From: Chryseobacterium angstadtii | GTDB lineage: Bacteria; Bacteroidota; Bacteroidia; Flavobacteriales; Weeksellaceae | DNA length: 64,000 nucleotides | NCBI RefSeq assembly: GCF_001045465.1 | Contig: NZ_LFND01000006.1 | Location: forward strand, 1 to 64,000 | Reading direction: 5' to 3' | Shown here: piece by piece, positions 36,294 to 43,977 of the stretch | Position numbering within the stretch: position 1 is the first letter of the stretch | Layout of the letters: the number at the start of each line of letters is the position of its first letter | Notes under the pieces: model-generated | Database searches by the model: none | Told to the model about the DNA's origin: nothing | Seen by the model: only the letters and a program-made list of their open reading frames with translations | Translations under genes and position numbers: made by a program

Positions 36294-36563
36294 ATGAAAC
36301 TTAAAGTAACTGTATTAGTGTTAACTATTCTTATATTTTTTATTAGAATATTTTACAAAGAATCAACAAATTTGATTGAGATGAATTTTAATCATTTTTT
36401 TGGAGTAAGTTTTGACAGGGTTGTGATATATGTTTATCAGATATTTGTATTCCTCTTTATTACATCTGTAAAGAAAATTAATATAATAATAGTTTTAACT
36501 TTACTATTAATCAATCTCTTTTTAATAATTTGCTATACAATTCCTCTAAGTAATTTGGGGTAA
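36294..36563 (+). CDS. Small membrane protein, putative immunity for tip 3
   Basis: 89 residues with three hydrophobic helices (LKVTVLVLTILIFFIRIF, VVIYVYQIFVFLFIT, IIIVLTLLLINLFLIICY). No family is recognised. Its place 8 bases after an Rhs tip suggests an immunity role, and a membrane immunity protein would fit a toxin that acts at the inner membrane. That is inference only. Confidence 0.55.
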   Translation: MKLKVTVLVLTILIFFIRIFYKESTNLIEMNFNHFFGVSFDRVVIYVYQIFVFLFITSVKKINIIIVLTLLLINLFLIICYTIPLSNLG

Positions 36564-36608
36564 TTTATAACAGTTAGTGATGAAAGATTTTAGAAACTAA
36601 TAATACCA

Positions 36609-36704
36609 ACACTGCCACACGAATCCTCTTGTGTGGCATTTTTATTAATAATCATTTCCAATAAACTACCTCATTGTATATCTTTACGTAAAACATATAT
36701 TGAT
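36609..36704 (+). repeat. RAYT left-end remnant D
   Basis: Hairpin TGCCACACGAA/TTGTGTGGCA (36613-36638), a T run, and the conserved left segment up to aaaacatatattgat, at the point where the transposase ATG would come. Here the sequence switches to an unrelated membrane-protein gene whose ATG is at 36712. Confidence 0.85.
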
Positions 36705-36711
36705 CATTAAA

Positions 36712-37068
36712 ATGATAAGATTCTTAAATTATATTATTTTTCACTTTATTGAATTTCAGAAAAAAGTTGGAAATAATGATGTCTCAATATTTACAACTTC
36801 AGTGTTTTTCACAATAATGATATGGATGAATATTTTAACGGCGATAAATTATATTCTTATGAAGAATTACTATCCTACTACAAACTATATTATTCCCGTT
36901 GCATTATTTTGTATAGGATTATTCTGGATAATCAACAATTACATTAGGAAAAGAAAATATGAGAGTTATATTTTTCATACATCCTTTTTAGGATACATTT
37001 ATTTATTTCTTTACATTTCAATAAGCTTTGTATTATTTGTAAATAGTGTTGAATTAATAAAAAAATAA
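36712..37068 (+). CDS. Hypothetical four-helix membrane protein
   Basis: 118 residues. A TTG at 36700 is in frame but lies in the RAYT left end, so the ATG at 36712 is preferred. Hydrophobic helices are near residues 25-45, 55-72 and 85-110. No family is recognised. It lies 3 bases before the CPCC gene, so the pair is an operon, and it sits immediately after RAYT end D. It is possibly an orphan immunity component. Confidence 0.55.
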   Translation: MIRFLNYIIFHFIEFQKKVGNNDVSIFTTSVFFTIMIWMNILTAINYILMKNYYPTTNYIIPVALFCIGLFWIINNYIRKRKYESYIFHTSFLGYIYLFLYISISFVLFVNSVELIKK

Positions 37069-37071
37069 AGC

Positions 37072-37536
37072 ATGATAAATTTAGATTTAAATACGGCTAT
37101 AAATATTTTAGCACTAGACAAATACTCAAAAATGACAGATAAGGAAAAAGTAGAATTATCTGAAATTGAGAAGCCTAAAGAAGAAGAAATTTTTGACAAT
37201 TTAAAACATACATATGCTGGAATTAGAATCTCGTATATTGAAGATCAACTTAAAACTTTATATCAACTGCCCATAAGCGTTTCTGGTAAAGCTCAAGAAC
37301 TAAATCCTTGCTCTTGCTGTGATTACAAGACAATTGTAGAAAAAGGGAATTATGAAATTTGTAAAGTGTGCTTTTGGGAAGATGATGGAACTACAGATGA
37401 ATCTAAATATAGCCATGTAAATCATATGACTTTAAAAGAAGCCAAAGATAATTTCAAAATAAAAGGAGCTATTTTAGAAAAGTTTTTAAATTTTGTAGAT
37501 AATGAAGGTAAATTGAAGTATGATAAGAATACCTAA
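37072..37536 (+). CDS. CPCC-family cysteine-rich protein
   Basis: 154 residues. The C-terminal half carries the cysteine-rich CPCC pattern: NPCSCCDYKTIVEKGNYEIC, then KVCFWEDDGTTDE and NHMTLKEAKDNF. It probably binds a metal through its Cys pairs. Family knowledge: CPCC proteins recur beside polymorphic toxins and are suspected immunity factors. The N-terminal 75 residues are helical and unassigned. It is co-directional with the membrane gene 3 bases upstream, and a RAYT hairpin lies 15 bases after its stop. Confidence 0.8.
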   Translation: MINLDLNTAINILALDKYSKMTDKEKVELSEIEKPKEEEIFDNLKHTYAGIRISYIEDQLKTLYQLPISVSGKAQELNPCSCCDYKTIVEKGNYEICKVCFWEDDGTTDESKYSHVNHMTLKEAKDNFKIKGAILEKFLNFVDNEGKLKYDKNT

Positions 37537-37550
37537 ATAAAGATAACACT

Positions 37551-37750
37551 CGCTGCTGCACGAATCCTTTCGTGTGGCATTTTTATTAATAATTATTTAC
37601 AATGAACTACCTCATTGTATATCTTTACAAGAAACATATTTTGATGAATAGAAATTCATGCTGGCTGTATCTGTTGTATCATAGACATTTAGTCTTTAGA
37701 ATCTATGATTTATAGTTTTTTAAACCACACGAAAGGATTCGTGCGGCAGC
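37551..37750 (+). mobile_element. Mini-RAYT element E (non-autonomous, both ends)
   Basis: Left hairpin TGCACGAA/TTCGTGTGGCA (37557-37579), the conserved leader, a short centre, and the right end CCACACGAAAGGATTCGTGCGG (37725-37746). It is about 200 bases and close to element B along its whole length, including the central micro-ORF. It is in the same orientation as all other copies. Confidence 0.88.
37644..37715 (+). CDS. 23-codon micro-ORF inside mini-RAYT E
   Basis: Same frame and length as the micro-ORF of element B, starting MNRNSCWLY and ending VFRIYDL. Differences between the two copies are substitutions only. Translation is unproven. Confidence 0.3.
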   Translation: MNRNSCWLYLLYHRHLVFRIYDL

Positions 37751-37955
37751 AAGGGAATTCAGGAAGTATTTAATTAAAAAAATAACAGATTGGTCTATCA
37801 GACTTTTTATCAAATGACAAATATATCAAAAATAACTACAGGTATTGAAGAAGCTGAAGGAGGAATTCAAGAAGAATAAGAAATAATCGCAGGTTTTAAT
37901 TCACTCTTTTTTACTAAAAAAACACAATATATTCTAATATCTCATTTTTCTTTTA

Positions 37956-37988
37956 TTGGTGATATTTATAAACATTTAATTATATTTG
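37956..37988 (+). promoter_or_regulatory. Promoter of the DUF262-HEPN operon
   Basis: TTG (37956-37958) and an exact TATATTTG -7 box (37981-37988) are separated by 22 bases, within the range for Bacteroidota sigma-A promoters. The -7 box lies 22 bases before the ATG at 38010, so the leader is short. The module therefore has its own promoter. Confidence 0.65.
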
Positions 37989-38009
37989 AAAAACTAATAA
38001 TACATAAAT

Positions 38010-39038
38010 ATGACTGATAGCAAAGTACTAAATCTTTATCCAATCGATTATCCGTTTGAAACATTAGTTCAAAGAGCAATTGCAAATCCTCCTAAACTTA
38101 TTCTTAATCCAGATTTCCAGAGAAAATACAAATGGGATAAAGATGGCTCTGAAAGAGCATCTAAATTTATTGAGTCATGCCTTATGCGAATTCCTTTACC
38201 AGCTTGTTATTTTGCAGAAAATGAAAATGGAAATCACGAGGTAATTGACGGTGTCCAGAGAATCACTACAATTAAAAGGTTTTTTAATAATGAATTCAAA
38301 TTAGAAGGTCTTACGGTATTCAAAGACCTTGAAGGTAAAAATTTTGATGAGCTTGGTGATTTTAAAAATGAATTAGAAAGTACAACAATTAGATGTATTA
38401 TCCTAAGAAAAGAAAATCCTAAAGAACTAGTTCAAGAAATATTTGCAAGGTTAAATCAAGGAGCTGTGCAACTTACAGCACAAGAAATAAGACATGCAAT
38501 TTTTCCTGGGTCTCTAGATAATTTATTGATTGAGCTAAGTTCAATTCCACTTATTGAATCTTTTGGTAGGGGACAATCAGGGACTAAAGAAAAAGATGGA
38601 AGAGAAGCTGAAGAAATGATATTACGTTTTTTTGCAATGCGTACTGATATGGCTGATTATGAGGATGTATTATCAAAATACTTAGATAAATTTATGATTG
38701 ATAATCAAAAAATTTCTGAAGAAAAAATTGAAGAACTAAGATCTGAATTCAATTCTACTCTAAATAGATGCACTGAAGTATTTGATAATCCATTTGTAGA
38801 TTTAACAAAAGATAAACCTAAGCAAAGTCTAGTTCACTATGATCTTTTAATGTGGAGTTTTAAATCATTAACAGATGAATACATAATTCAGAATAAGCAT
38901 TTAATAATCAATAAATTTAAAGAATTATGTATAGATGAAAGATTCACTAGAACACTCTCAGGAGGTCTCCAAAAGAAAAGCTCTATATTAAAAAGAAGAG
39001 AAATATGGTTAGAAAAATTGGCTGAAATAAATGGATAA
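38010..39038 (+). CDS. DUF262 (ParB/GmrS-like) domain protein
   Basis: 342 residues. DUF262 hallmarks: NPDFQRKYKW near residue 33, EVIDGVQRITTIKRFF near residue 75 (the DGQQR motif, with Val in place of the first Gln), and FARLNQGAVQLTAQEIRHA near residue 147. DUF262 is the nucleotide-sensing or nicking domain of GmrSD-type restriction enzymes, where it is usually joined to a DUF1524 HNH nuclease. That nuclease domain is absent here, and the last 150 residues are helical and unassigned. It overlaps the following HEPN gene by 8 bases. The likely role is sensor/regulator of a defence or toxin module. Confidence 0.82.
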   Translation: MTDSKVLNLYPIDYPFETLVQRAIANPPKLILNPDFQRKYKWDKDGSERASKFIESCLMRIPLPACYFAENENGNHEVIDGVQRITTIKRFFNNEFKLEGLTVFKDLEGKNFDELGDFKNELESTTIRCIILRKENPKELVQEIFARLNQGAVQLTAQEIRHAIFPGSLDNLLIELSSIPLIESFGRGQSGTKEKDGREAEEMILRFFAMRTDMADYEDVLSKYLDKFMIDNQKISEEKIEELRSEFNSTLNRCTEVFDNPFVDLTKDKPKQSLVHYDLLMWSFKSLTDEYIIQNKHLIINKFKELCIDERFTRTLSGGLQKKSSILKRREIWLEKLAEING

Positions 39039-39621
39039 TACACAATACAAGGGTGTATATATTGCCCAACTCGAAAAATTAAAAGAAATCATAGAAATAG
39101 CTAACTCTAGGATTGTTTCAGAAGAACCAGATGATTTCTTTCAAAACAACACTAATTTCTTTACAAAATCATTTCTTGTTATAATGTGTGCATATCTTGA
39201 ATCTTACCTAAAGGATGCTTTGATGGTTATTATTGATGAAACAAATAATAAGTTAAATCTAAGTAAATTACCACACAATCTTGTAAGATGGAGTTTAAAT
39301 ATTGAAAAAGAATTTAAAAATTCAGACTCAAAATTTGAAGATTTCAAAATTCCAATTAAGAAAAAAGAACTTGATGATTTTATTTCTGGCAATCCTTTTA
39401 GAACTAAAGATTTATTTAAAAAATTAGGAATAAATTTAGATTGTGATCTAATATTTGAATCACAAAAAGAAAGAATAAATGCCATTGTTGTTAAAAGAAA
39501 TAAAGTAATTCATCACAACGATGATGCATCAGATGTTTCAAATGACGATTTGCTTCTAAATATTAATATAATTACCGAATATATTAGCAATATTGATCGC
39601 CTTATATGTTCACATATTTAA
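39031..39621 (+). CDS. HEPN-like nuclease (RiboL-PSP-HEPN / MAE_28990 type)
   Basis: 196 residues, all helical. The HEPN catalytic motif R-x4-H is present as KRNKVIHHND near residue 155, and an N-terminal helix SFLVIMCAYLESYLKDAL fits the RiboL-PSP-HEPN group. Such proteins are predicted RNases in toxin-antitoxin and phage-defence settings. Translation is coupled to the DUF262 gene by an 8-base overlap, so they probably act together, with DUF262 sensing and HEPN as effector. Very AT-rich, as are its neighbours. Confidence 0.8.
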   Translation: MDNTQYKGVYIAQLEKLKEIIEIANSRIVSEEPDDFFQNNTNFFTKSFLVIMCAYLESYLKDALMVIIDETNNKLNLSKLPHNLVRWSLNIEKEFKNSDSKFEDFKIPIKKKELDDFISGNPFRTKDLFKKLGINLDCDLIFESQKERINAIVVKRNKVIHHNDDASDVSNDDLLLNINIITEYISNIDRLICSHI

Positions 39622-39632
39622 GATAACCCCCC

Positions 39633-40328
39633 ACGCTGCCGCACGAATCCTTTCGTGTGGCATTTTTATTAATAATCATTTCCAATAAACTACTTCATTG
39701 CATATCTTTACGTAAAACATATTTTGATGAGTAGAAATTATAAATTCCATAATCCGGAAGGATTATATTTTGTAAGCTTTGCTGTGGTAGGCTGGTTAGA
39801 TGTATTTATCCGAAACGAGTATAAAAAGCTTATGTTAGAAAGTTTAAGATTTTGCCAAAAAGCAAAAGGTCTAGAGATTCACGCTTGGTGCATTATGTCC
39901 AGTCACGTGCATTTGGTTTTTAGAAGTATAAACCAACAAAAACCAGAATTATTAATTGGAGATTTAAAAAGATTTACAAGTAATGCAATTCTAAAAGCTA
40001 TTCAAGAGAATCCCAAAGAAAGCAGGAAAGAATTTTTATTAGATTTCTTCTTGAAAGAAGGGGCAAAAAGCTCAAATGTTAATAAGTATCAGTTCTGGAG
40101 ACACGATAATAAACCTATTGAGCTATGGAGCAACAAGGTCATAAGTCAAAAAATTAATTACATCCATCAAAACCCGGTTGAAGAGGGCTTAGTTTTTAGA
40201 GCAGAAGATTATAAGTATAGCAGCGCAGTTGACTACTCCGATGAAAAGGGACTTTTAGATGAAATTGTTGTCTTTAGAATGTATGATTTATAGTTCTTCA
40301 ACCACACGAAAGGATTCGTGCGGTAGCG
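39633..40328 (+). mobile_element. Complete RAYT element F
   Basis: About 700 bases. Left hairpin TGCCGCACGAA/TTCGTGTGGCA (39637-39662), conserved leader, transposase gene 39727-40293, and right hairpin CCACACGAAAGGATTCGTGCGG (40302-40323). It is the only copy with an intact transposase and hence the presumed parent, in trans, of remnants A-E. The left hairpin with its T run may also terminate the DUF262-HEPN operon 16 bases upstream. Confidence 0.88.
39727..40293 (+). CDS. REP-associated tyrosine transposase (RAYT, Y1/HUH)
   Basis: 188 residues from the ATG at 39727; a TTG one codon earlier is in frame. The HUH-type pair is SSHVHLVF (near residue 60) and the catalytic tyrosine lies in KINYIHQNPV (near residue 148). 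EIHAWCIMSSH and the WRHDNKPIELWS segment are typical of TnpA_REP proteins. These enzymes cut and join single-stranded REP hairpins, here the hairpins at both ends of the element. Intact frame. Confidence 0.93.
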   Translation: MSRNYKFHNPEGLYFVSFAVVGWLDVFIRNEYKKLMLESLRFCQKAKGLEIHAWCIMSSHVHLVFRSINQQKPELLIGDLKRFTSNAILKAIQENPKESRKEFLLDFFLKEGAKSSNVNKYQFWRHDNKPIELWSNKVISQKINYIHQNPVEEGLVFRAEDYKYSSAVDYSDEKGLLDEIVVFRMYDL

Positions 40329-40404
40329 TAATTAAACAATGAGAATGAATAGTTTTGCAAAAAGCTATTCATTCTTTGATCTCAATTTTTTAATCACAAT
40401 TATT

Positions 40405-40848
40405 ATGAAAAAAATACTCTTATTCATCTTTATACTGACCTTCGGATTGGGATGGGCCCAAAAAGTAAAAAAAGAAGAAAAAGTAAAAGATAAATTTGAA
40501 TCCCGGCAGCCGCAGGATATGTCTGTTCCGCCGCCTCCAATGGTGGCTTTTCCCGCCCAATATCCTAACGAAAACAAGGCCTTCGTTGATAGTGTAAAAA
40601 AGAATTTAAATAAAGATGCTCTTAAACCTCTCGGTAAAGAATTGAAAACCAAAATCATATTAAAAGTGAATCCGGAAGGAAATGTCGTCAATGTATCCAC
40701 TTACGGCGATAATGAAATTTTTAACACTGAAGTAAAAAAAGCAGCTGAAAAAGCCACTTATAACGTAAAATGGGAAGCCGGAAAAAATAACAGAGGGGAA
40801 AAAGTAGTTGATATCGTCAACCTTCCGTTTAAATATTCAAATACGTAA
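40405..40848 (+). CDS. Secreted TonB-C-like small protein
   Basis: The frame opens at 40339, but the ATG at 40405 gives the signal peptide MKKILLFIFILTFGLGWAQ. A Lys/Glu-rich and Pro-rich stretch (SVPPPPMVAFPAQYP) follows, then a domain like the TonB C-terminus or DUF3471/energy-transducer repeats (TKIILKVNPEGNVVNVSTYG, TEVKKAAEKATYNVKWEAG). About 147 residues. No membrane anchor remains if the signal is cleaved. The exact role is unknown. It lies just downstream of the RAYT element. Confidence 0.65.
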   Translation: MKKILLFIFILTFGLGWAQKVKKEEKVKDKFESRQPQDMSVPPPPMVAFPAQYPNENKAFVDSVKKNLNKDALKPLGKELKTKIILKVNPEGNVVNVSTYGDNEIFNTEVKKAAEKATYNVKWEAGKNNRGEKVVDIVNLPFKYSNT

Positions 40849-40920
40849 TAGAGGTAGCAGGTGTTAGGTAGTAGGGAATCCAATGCTGGTGCCAGTGTTC
40901 TGCTCATGTGTACAAACAAT

Positions 40921-40947
40921 AAAAAACCACTACTTTTCGTAGTGGTT
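40921..40947 (-). terminator. Terminator of gldFG
   Basis: AACCACTAC pairs with GTAGTGGTT. On the minus strand it is followed by a T run (the A run at 40921-40926). It lies 10 bases beyond the gldG stop codon. Confidence 0.85.
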
Positions 40948-40956
40948 AATTATATT

Positions 40957-42627
40957 CTATCCAAATTTTTTCTTTCTCATCCAGAAGAACAATCCTCCCA
41001 GAAGCCCGATTACCACTAAAGGAAGCAGCAGATTCAGCCATTGCCAGTTCGCTTTCTCTTCCGTGATCCGGTTTCGGTCCAGAAGTCTTTCTTCGATATT
41101 TCTGTTTCGCAGCGCCATCAGATTGCTGTCATCCAGAAGATAATCCAAAGCATTTCTCAGAAACTGTTCATTTCCGAACTCCTGATTCGTCAGACGGTCA
41201 ATTCCCATCGGAAGAGGCTCGCCTTTATGCATTTTATTTCTTCCGACATCTCCGTCAGCAATCACAATCATTTTATTCTCAGGACTCTGGCTTTTGAAAC
41301 CCGGATATCCTTTTCTTTCAATTCTCGATGCATAAGCAGAATTAAATTTTCCTTCCAAAGCTACCGCAAAGATCTTTGGAGTACTTGGCTTTTCCATCTG
41401 TCCAAGACTGTCCACACTCGCAATTTCTTTAAGATCCACATAATTCGGAACCTGCTTCAGAAGCGTTCTCTCGCTGGATTCAAAAAGAACTTTGGTTTTA
41501 ATATTTTTTCTTCCTCCCAACGTATCAATAGAAGTCGGGAATTCGAATTTTACAGGGTTGATATTTTTCGTAATCGGATTGTCATTTTCAGCAATTCCCA
41601 GCGGAAAATATGGCCACGGAAGGCTTGTATATTGCGGGTTCCCTCCTACTTCTCCGGTTACCAGTTTCAGCAATGCAAACTTCTTAACATCTTTCACCAG
41701 GGCCGGATTGATTCTGATCCCGTAATTGAAAAAGAAATCCGTCATATTGATATCTATAGGGAAAGGCATTACTTTTTGAGACCTTGTCAGCGTATCCATT
41801 TCAGCATTCACCCCATCAATCATCCAAAGTGTTTTTCCGCCATTCATAATAAACTGGTCAAGAATCACTTTTTCGTTATCTGTAAATGCTTTTCTCGGTT
41901 TTGCAATCACCAAAGCACTCATTTGCTTCAGTAACGGAAGATCTTCAAGGGTAAGTTCTGTCTGATTTTTTGGGACTATAGGACCTGCATCATAATTTTC
42001 CATCGCCAATTGCATAAAACCATGGAACTCTTCAGGACCAAGCTCATCCTGATTCACCAGGATTCCGACTTTCTTTCTCTTGTCCGCGGCAATGTTCTTG
42101 ATATTGGAAACCAGATTATATTCAAGACCTTCTATTGATCTCGTAAGCTGCTGATCTGCGTCAATACCTGCCTGCTGCACCACCAATGGAATAGAAACAC
42201 CCCTTTTGTCGTATTTTAGCACCGCATAAGGGAAAAGTGTAATCTGTGAAATTTTTCCGTCTTTGATATCCGGAAGTACGGAAGGCTGCATGCCCATGGC
42301 CATCAGGGTGTCCTGAGTCATTTTTGTTTTAATCGGATCTATGAATTTGAAATCAATCTTAGGATTGATCTTTCTGAACTCTTCCAGCATAAACCGGGTT
42401 TCATTCTGAAGCTGTTTAAAACTTGCCGGAAAGTCACCTTCAAGATAAACTTCTACGGTAAGCGGTTTTTTCACCGATTCAAGCACTTTCACTGTATTAT
42501 CAGAAAGCGTATATCTTTTTTCTTTGGTTAAATCTAATCTGATCCCGGAATAGGTAAGCAGAATAAACAGAGGAACTACTGCAATTAAGAAAATTCCCAA
42601 TGGAGATTTAAAATCGTACTTCTTCAT
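40957..42627 (-). CDS. gldG: Gliding-motility ABC transporter substrate-binding protein GldG
   Basis: 556 residues from the ATG at 42627 (MKKYDFKSPLG); the longer frame to 42678 runs into gldF and is not used. An N-terminal membrane helix, a DUF4350/GldG-type periplasmic domain (RLDLTKEKRYTLSDNTVKVL near residue 30, TVEVYLEGDFPASFKQL), and a C-terminal helix (LLLPLVVIGLLGGLFFWM) ending in Lys/Arg are typical. GldG works with GldF and GldA in gliding of Flavobacterium-like bacteria. It starts 4 bases after gldF. No gldA is visible here. Confidence 0.95.
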   Translation of the reverse strand: MKKYDFKSPLGIFLIAVVPLFILLTYSGIRLDLTKEKRYTLSDNTVKVLESVKKPLTVEVYLEGDFPASFKQLQNETRFMLEEFRKINPKIDFKFIDPIKTKMTQDTLMAMGMQPSVLPDIKDGKISQITLFPYAVLKYDKRGVSIPLVVQQAGIDADQQLTRSIEGLEYNLVSNIKNIAADKRKKVGILVNQDELGPEEFHGFMQLAMENYDAGPIVPKNQTELTLEDLPLLKQMSALVIAKPRKAFTDNEKVILDQFIMNGGKTLWMIDGVNAEMDTLTRSQKVMPFPIDINMTDFFFNYGIRINPALVKDVKKFALLKLVTGEVGGNPQYTSLPWPYFPLGIAENDNPITKNINPVKFEFPTSIDTLGGRKNIKTKVLFESSERTLLKQVPNYVDLKEIASVDSLGQMEKPSTPKIFAVALEGKFNSAYASRIERKGYPGFKSQSPENKMIVIADGDVGRNKMHKGEPLPMGIDRLTNQEFGNEQFLRNALDYLLDDSNLMALRNRNIEERLLDRNRITEEKANWQWLNLLLPLVVIGLLGGLFFWMRKKKFG

Positions 42628-42631
42628 AATG

Positions 42632-43360
42632 CTACTTCTTTTTAGAGATAAAATGGTTGGACAATAATAATGCAGCACCGATGATCAGAATAAAATAAGC
42701 CACATCTTTAAGATCGATAAGACCTCTTGTAAAGCCCAGAAAATGCTGATAAAAGCCTAAATTCTGAAGAATAAAATCAGCACTGCCCAAAAGCTTGTAG
42801 CTCGCCAGCTGCTCTATTCCGAAGTACATAATAAAACACATGAAAACCCCTAAAAGATAGGCCATAATCTGGTTCTGTGACAACGAAGAAGCCAGAATGC
42901 CCACTCCTGAAAAGGCTGCAATTAAAACAATAAGCCCGATATAGCTTCCGAACGTCATTCCCAGGTCAATATTCCCCTCAGGAACCCCCAGAACGTAGAC
43001 GGTATAAAGATAAATCAGCGATGGAATAAGGCATAAAACCCCGACAATCCATACAGAAAGAAATTTCCCGGTTACCAGGTCCGAAACTTTTAAAGGCTGG
43101 GAAAATAACCAGTTCAGCGTTCCTGTCTGCTGCTCTTCCGCAAACGTTTTCATGGATAGAGCGGGAATAATAAACATCAACAGCCACGGAACCAGTACGA
43201 AATAACTCTGTAGAGAGGCCATTCCGATATCGAAAATATTAGAATCATTTTCGAAAAAAAACAGGAAAAGAGCCGTTATCAGACTGAATGCCCCGATGAT
43301 CACCCACGCACTCCAGTTTCCAAAGTAACTCCAAAGTTCCTTCTTTAAAATTGCAATCAT
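42632..43360 (-). CDS. gldF: Gliding-motility ABC transporter permease GldF
   Basis: 242 residues, six hydrophobic segments, ABC-2 permease type. N-terminal MIAILKKELWSYFGNWSAW and the EEQQTGTLNWLFSQPLKVSD segment are typical of GldF. It forms the inner-membrane channel that pairs with the GldA ATPase (not in this window) and GldG. It is the gene just upstream of gldG in one transcript, 50 bases after the HemJ-like gene with a hairpin between. Confidence 0.95.
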   Translation of the reverse strand: MIAILKKELWSYFGNWSAWVIIGAFSLITALFLFFFENDSNIFDIGMASLQSYFVLVPWLLMFIIPALSMKTFAEEQQTGTLNWLFSQPLKVSDLVTGKFLSVWIVGVLCLIPSLIYLYTVYVLGVPEGNIDLGMTFGSYIGLIVLIAAFSGVGILASSLSQNQIMAYLLGVFMCFIMYFGIEQLASYKLLGSADFILQNLGFYQHFLGFTRGLIDLKDVAYFILIIGAALLLSNHFISKKK

Positions 43361-43380
43361 AGTTTTTTTGTAAAATGTAA

Positions 43381-43404
43381 AAAGTAAAGTGCATACTTTA
43401 CTTT
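43381..43404 (-). terminator. Hairpin between the hemJ-like gene and gldF
   Basis: A perfect 10-base inverted repeat AAAGTAAAGT/ACTTTACTTT around four bases. On the minus strand it is followed by a few T. It could end part of the transcription before gldF, or be a processing site. It is AT-rich, so termination would be weak. Confidence 0.45.
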
Positions 43405-43410
43405 CAACAA

Positions 43411-43962
43411 TTATTTGTTTTTTTTATTTTTATTAACGAGTTTCACCGTCATCATAATCAGAAATACAAGAACGAAAAATCCTGCAATTAATTGCCACCA
43501 GTATTCAATTACAGAAGATTTAAGGATTACGGTAAACACCACCAGGAACAAAATGAAGGTAGCGATCTCGTTGGCCTGTCTCAGTTTGATATTGGGTGTT
43601 TCGATCGTTTCTCCGTTCAATTCCTTCAGTTTCAGGACTTTTTTCCAGCACCAGTAATGATAAACCGCAAGACCGATCAGAAAAGTCAGTTTCAGATGGA
43701 ACCAGGGCATTTTCATCAGCCCGGTATTCAGAAAAATCATGACAATTCCGCATACGGCCATAATAACACCTGCCGGAACCGTAATGATATTCCAGAGCCT
43801 TCTGGCCATGAAAGTGTACTGTTCTCTGAGGATTTTCTTTTTTTCTTCAGCAAATTCGTCCGTATCTTTATAGTAAACGAAAATTCTTACGAGATAAAAA
43901 ATTCCCGCAAAATAGCTTACCATAAAAATGATATGCAGTGCTTTGAGTATGGTATAAAGCAT
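43411..43962 (-). CDS. hemJ: HemJ-like / CopD-family membrane protein
   Basis: 183 residues with four to five membrane helices. The N-terminus LKALHIIFMVSYFAGIFYLVRIFVYY matches HemJ, the protoporphyrinogen IX oxidase that finishes protoporphyrin synthesis, including the conserved His in helix 1. The FHLKLTFLIGLAVYHYW segment carries the conserved Lys. The related CopD domain is the alternative assignment. It lies 15 bases after the hypothetical secreted-protein gene in a minus-strand operon led by kbl. Confidence 0.8.
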   Translation of the reverse strand: MLYTILKALHIIFMVSYFAGIFYLVRIFVYYKDTDEFAEEKKKILREQYTFMARRLWNIITVPAGVIMAVCGIVMIFLNTGLMKMPWFHLKLTFLIGLAVYHYWCWKKVLKLKELNGETIETPNIKLRQANEIATFILFLVVFTVILKSSVIEYWWQLIAGFFVLVFLIMMTVKLVNKNKKNK

Positions 43963-43977
43963 CAGTAGATATAAAAA

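Noticed and set aside
37814..37879. 22-codon frame before the DUF262 gene
   Set aside because: Too short, no conservation visible, and it precedes the clear promoter at 37956.
30148..40328. CRISPR array from the repeated hairpins
   Set aside because: Repeats are irregularly spaced by hundreds to thousands of bases with genes between them, and no cas genes are present.
42628..42678. Longer gldG start inside gldF
   Set aside because: The extra 17 residues are not part of GldG. The ATG at 42627 gives the expected N-terminus 4 bases after gldF.
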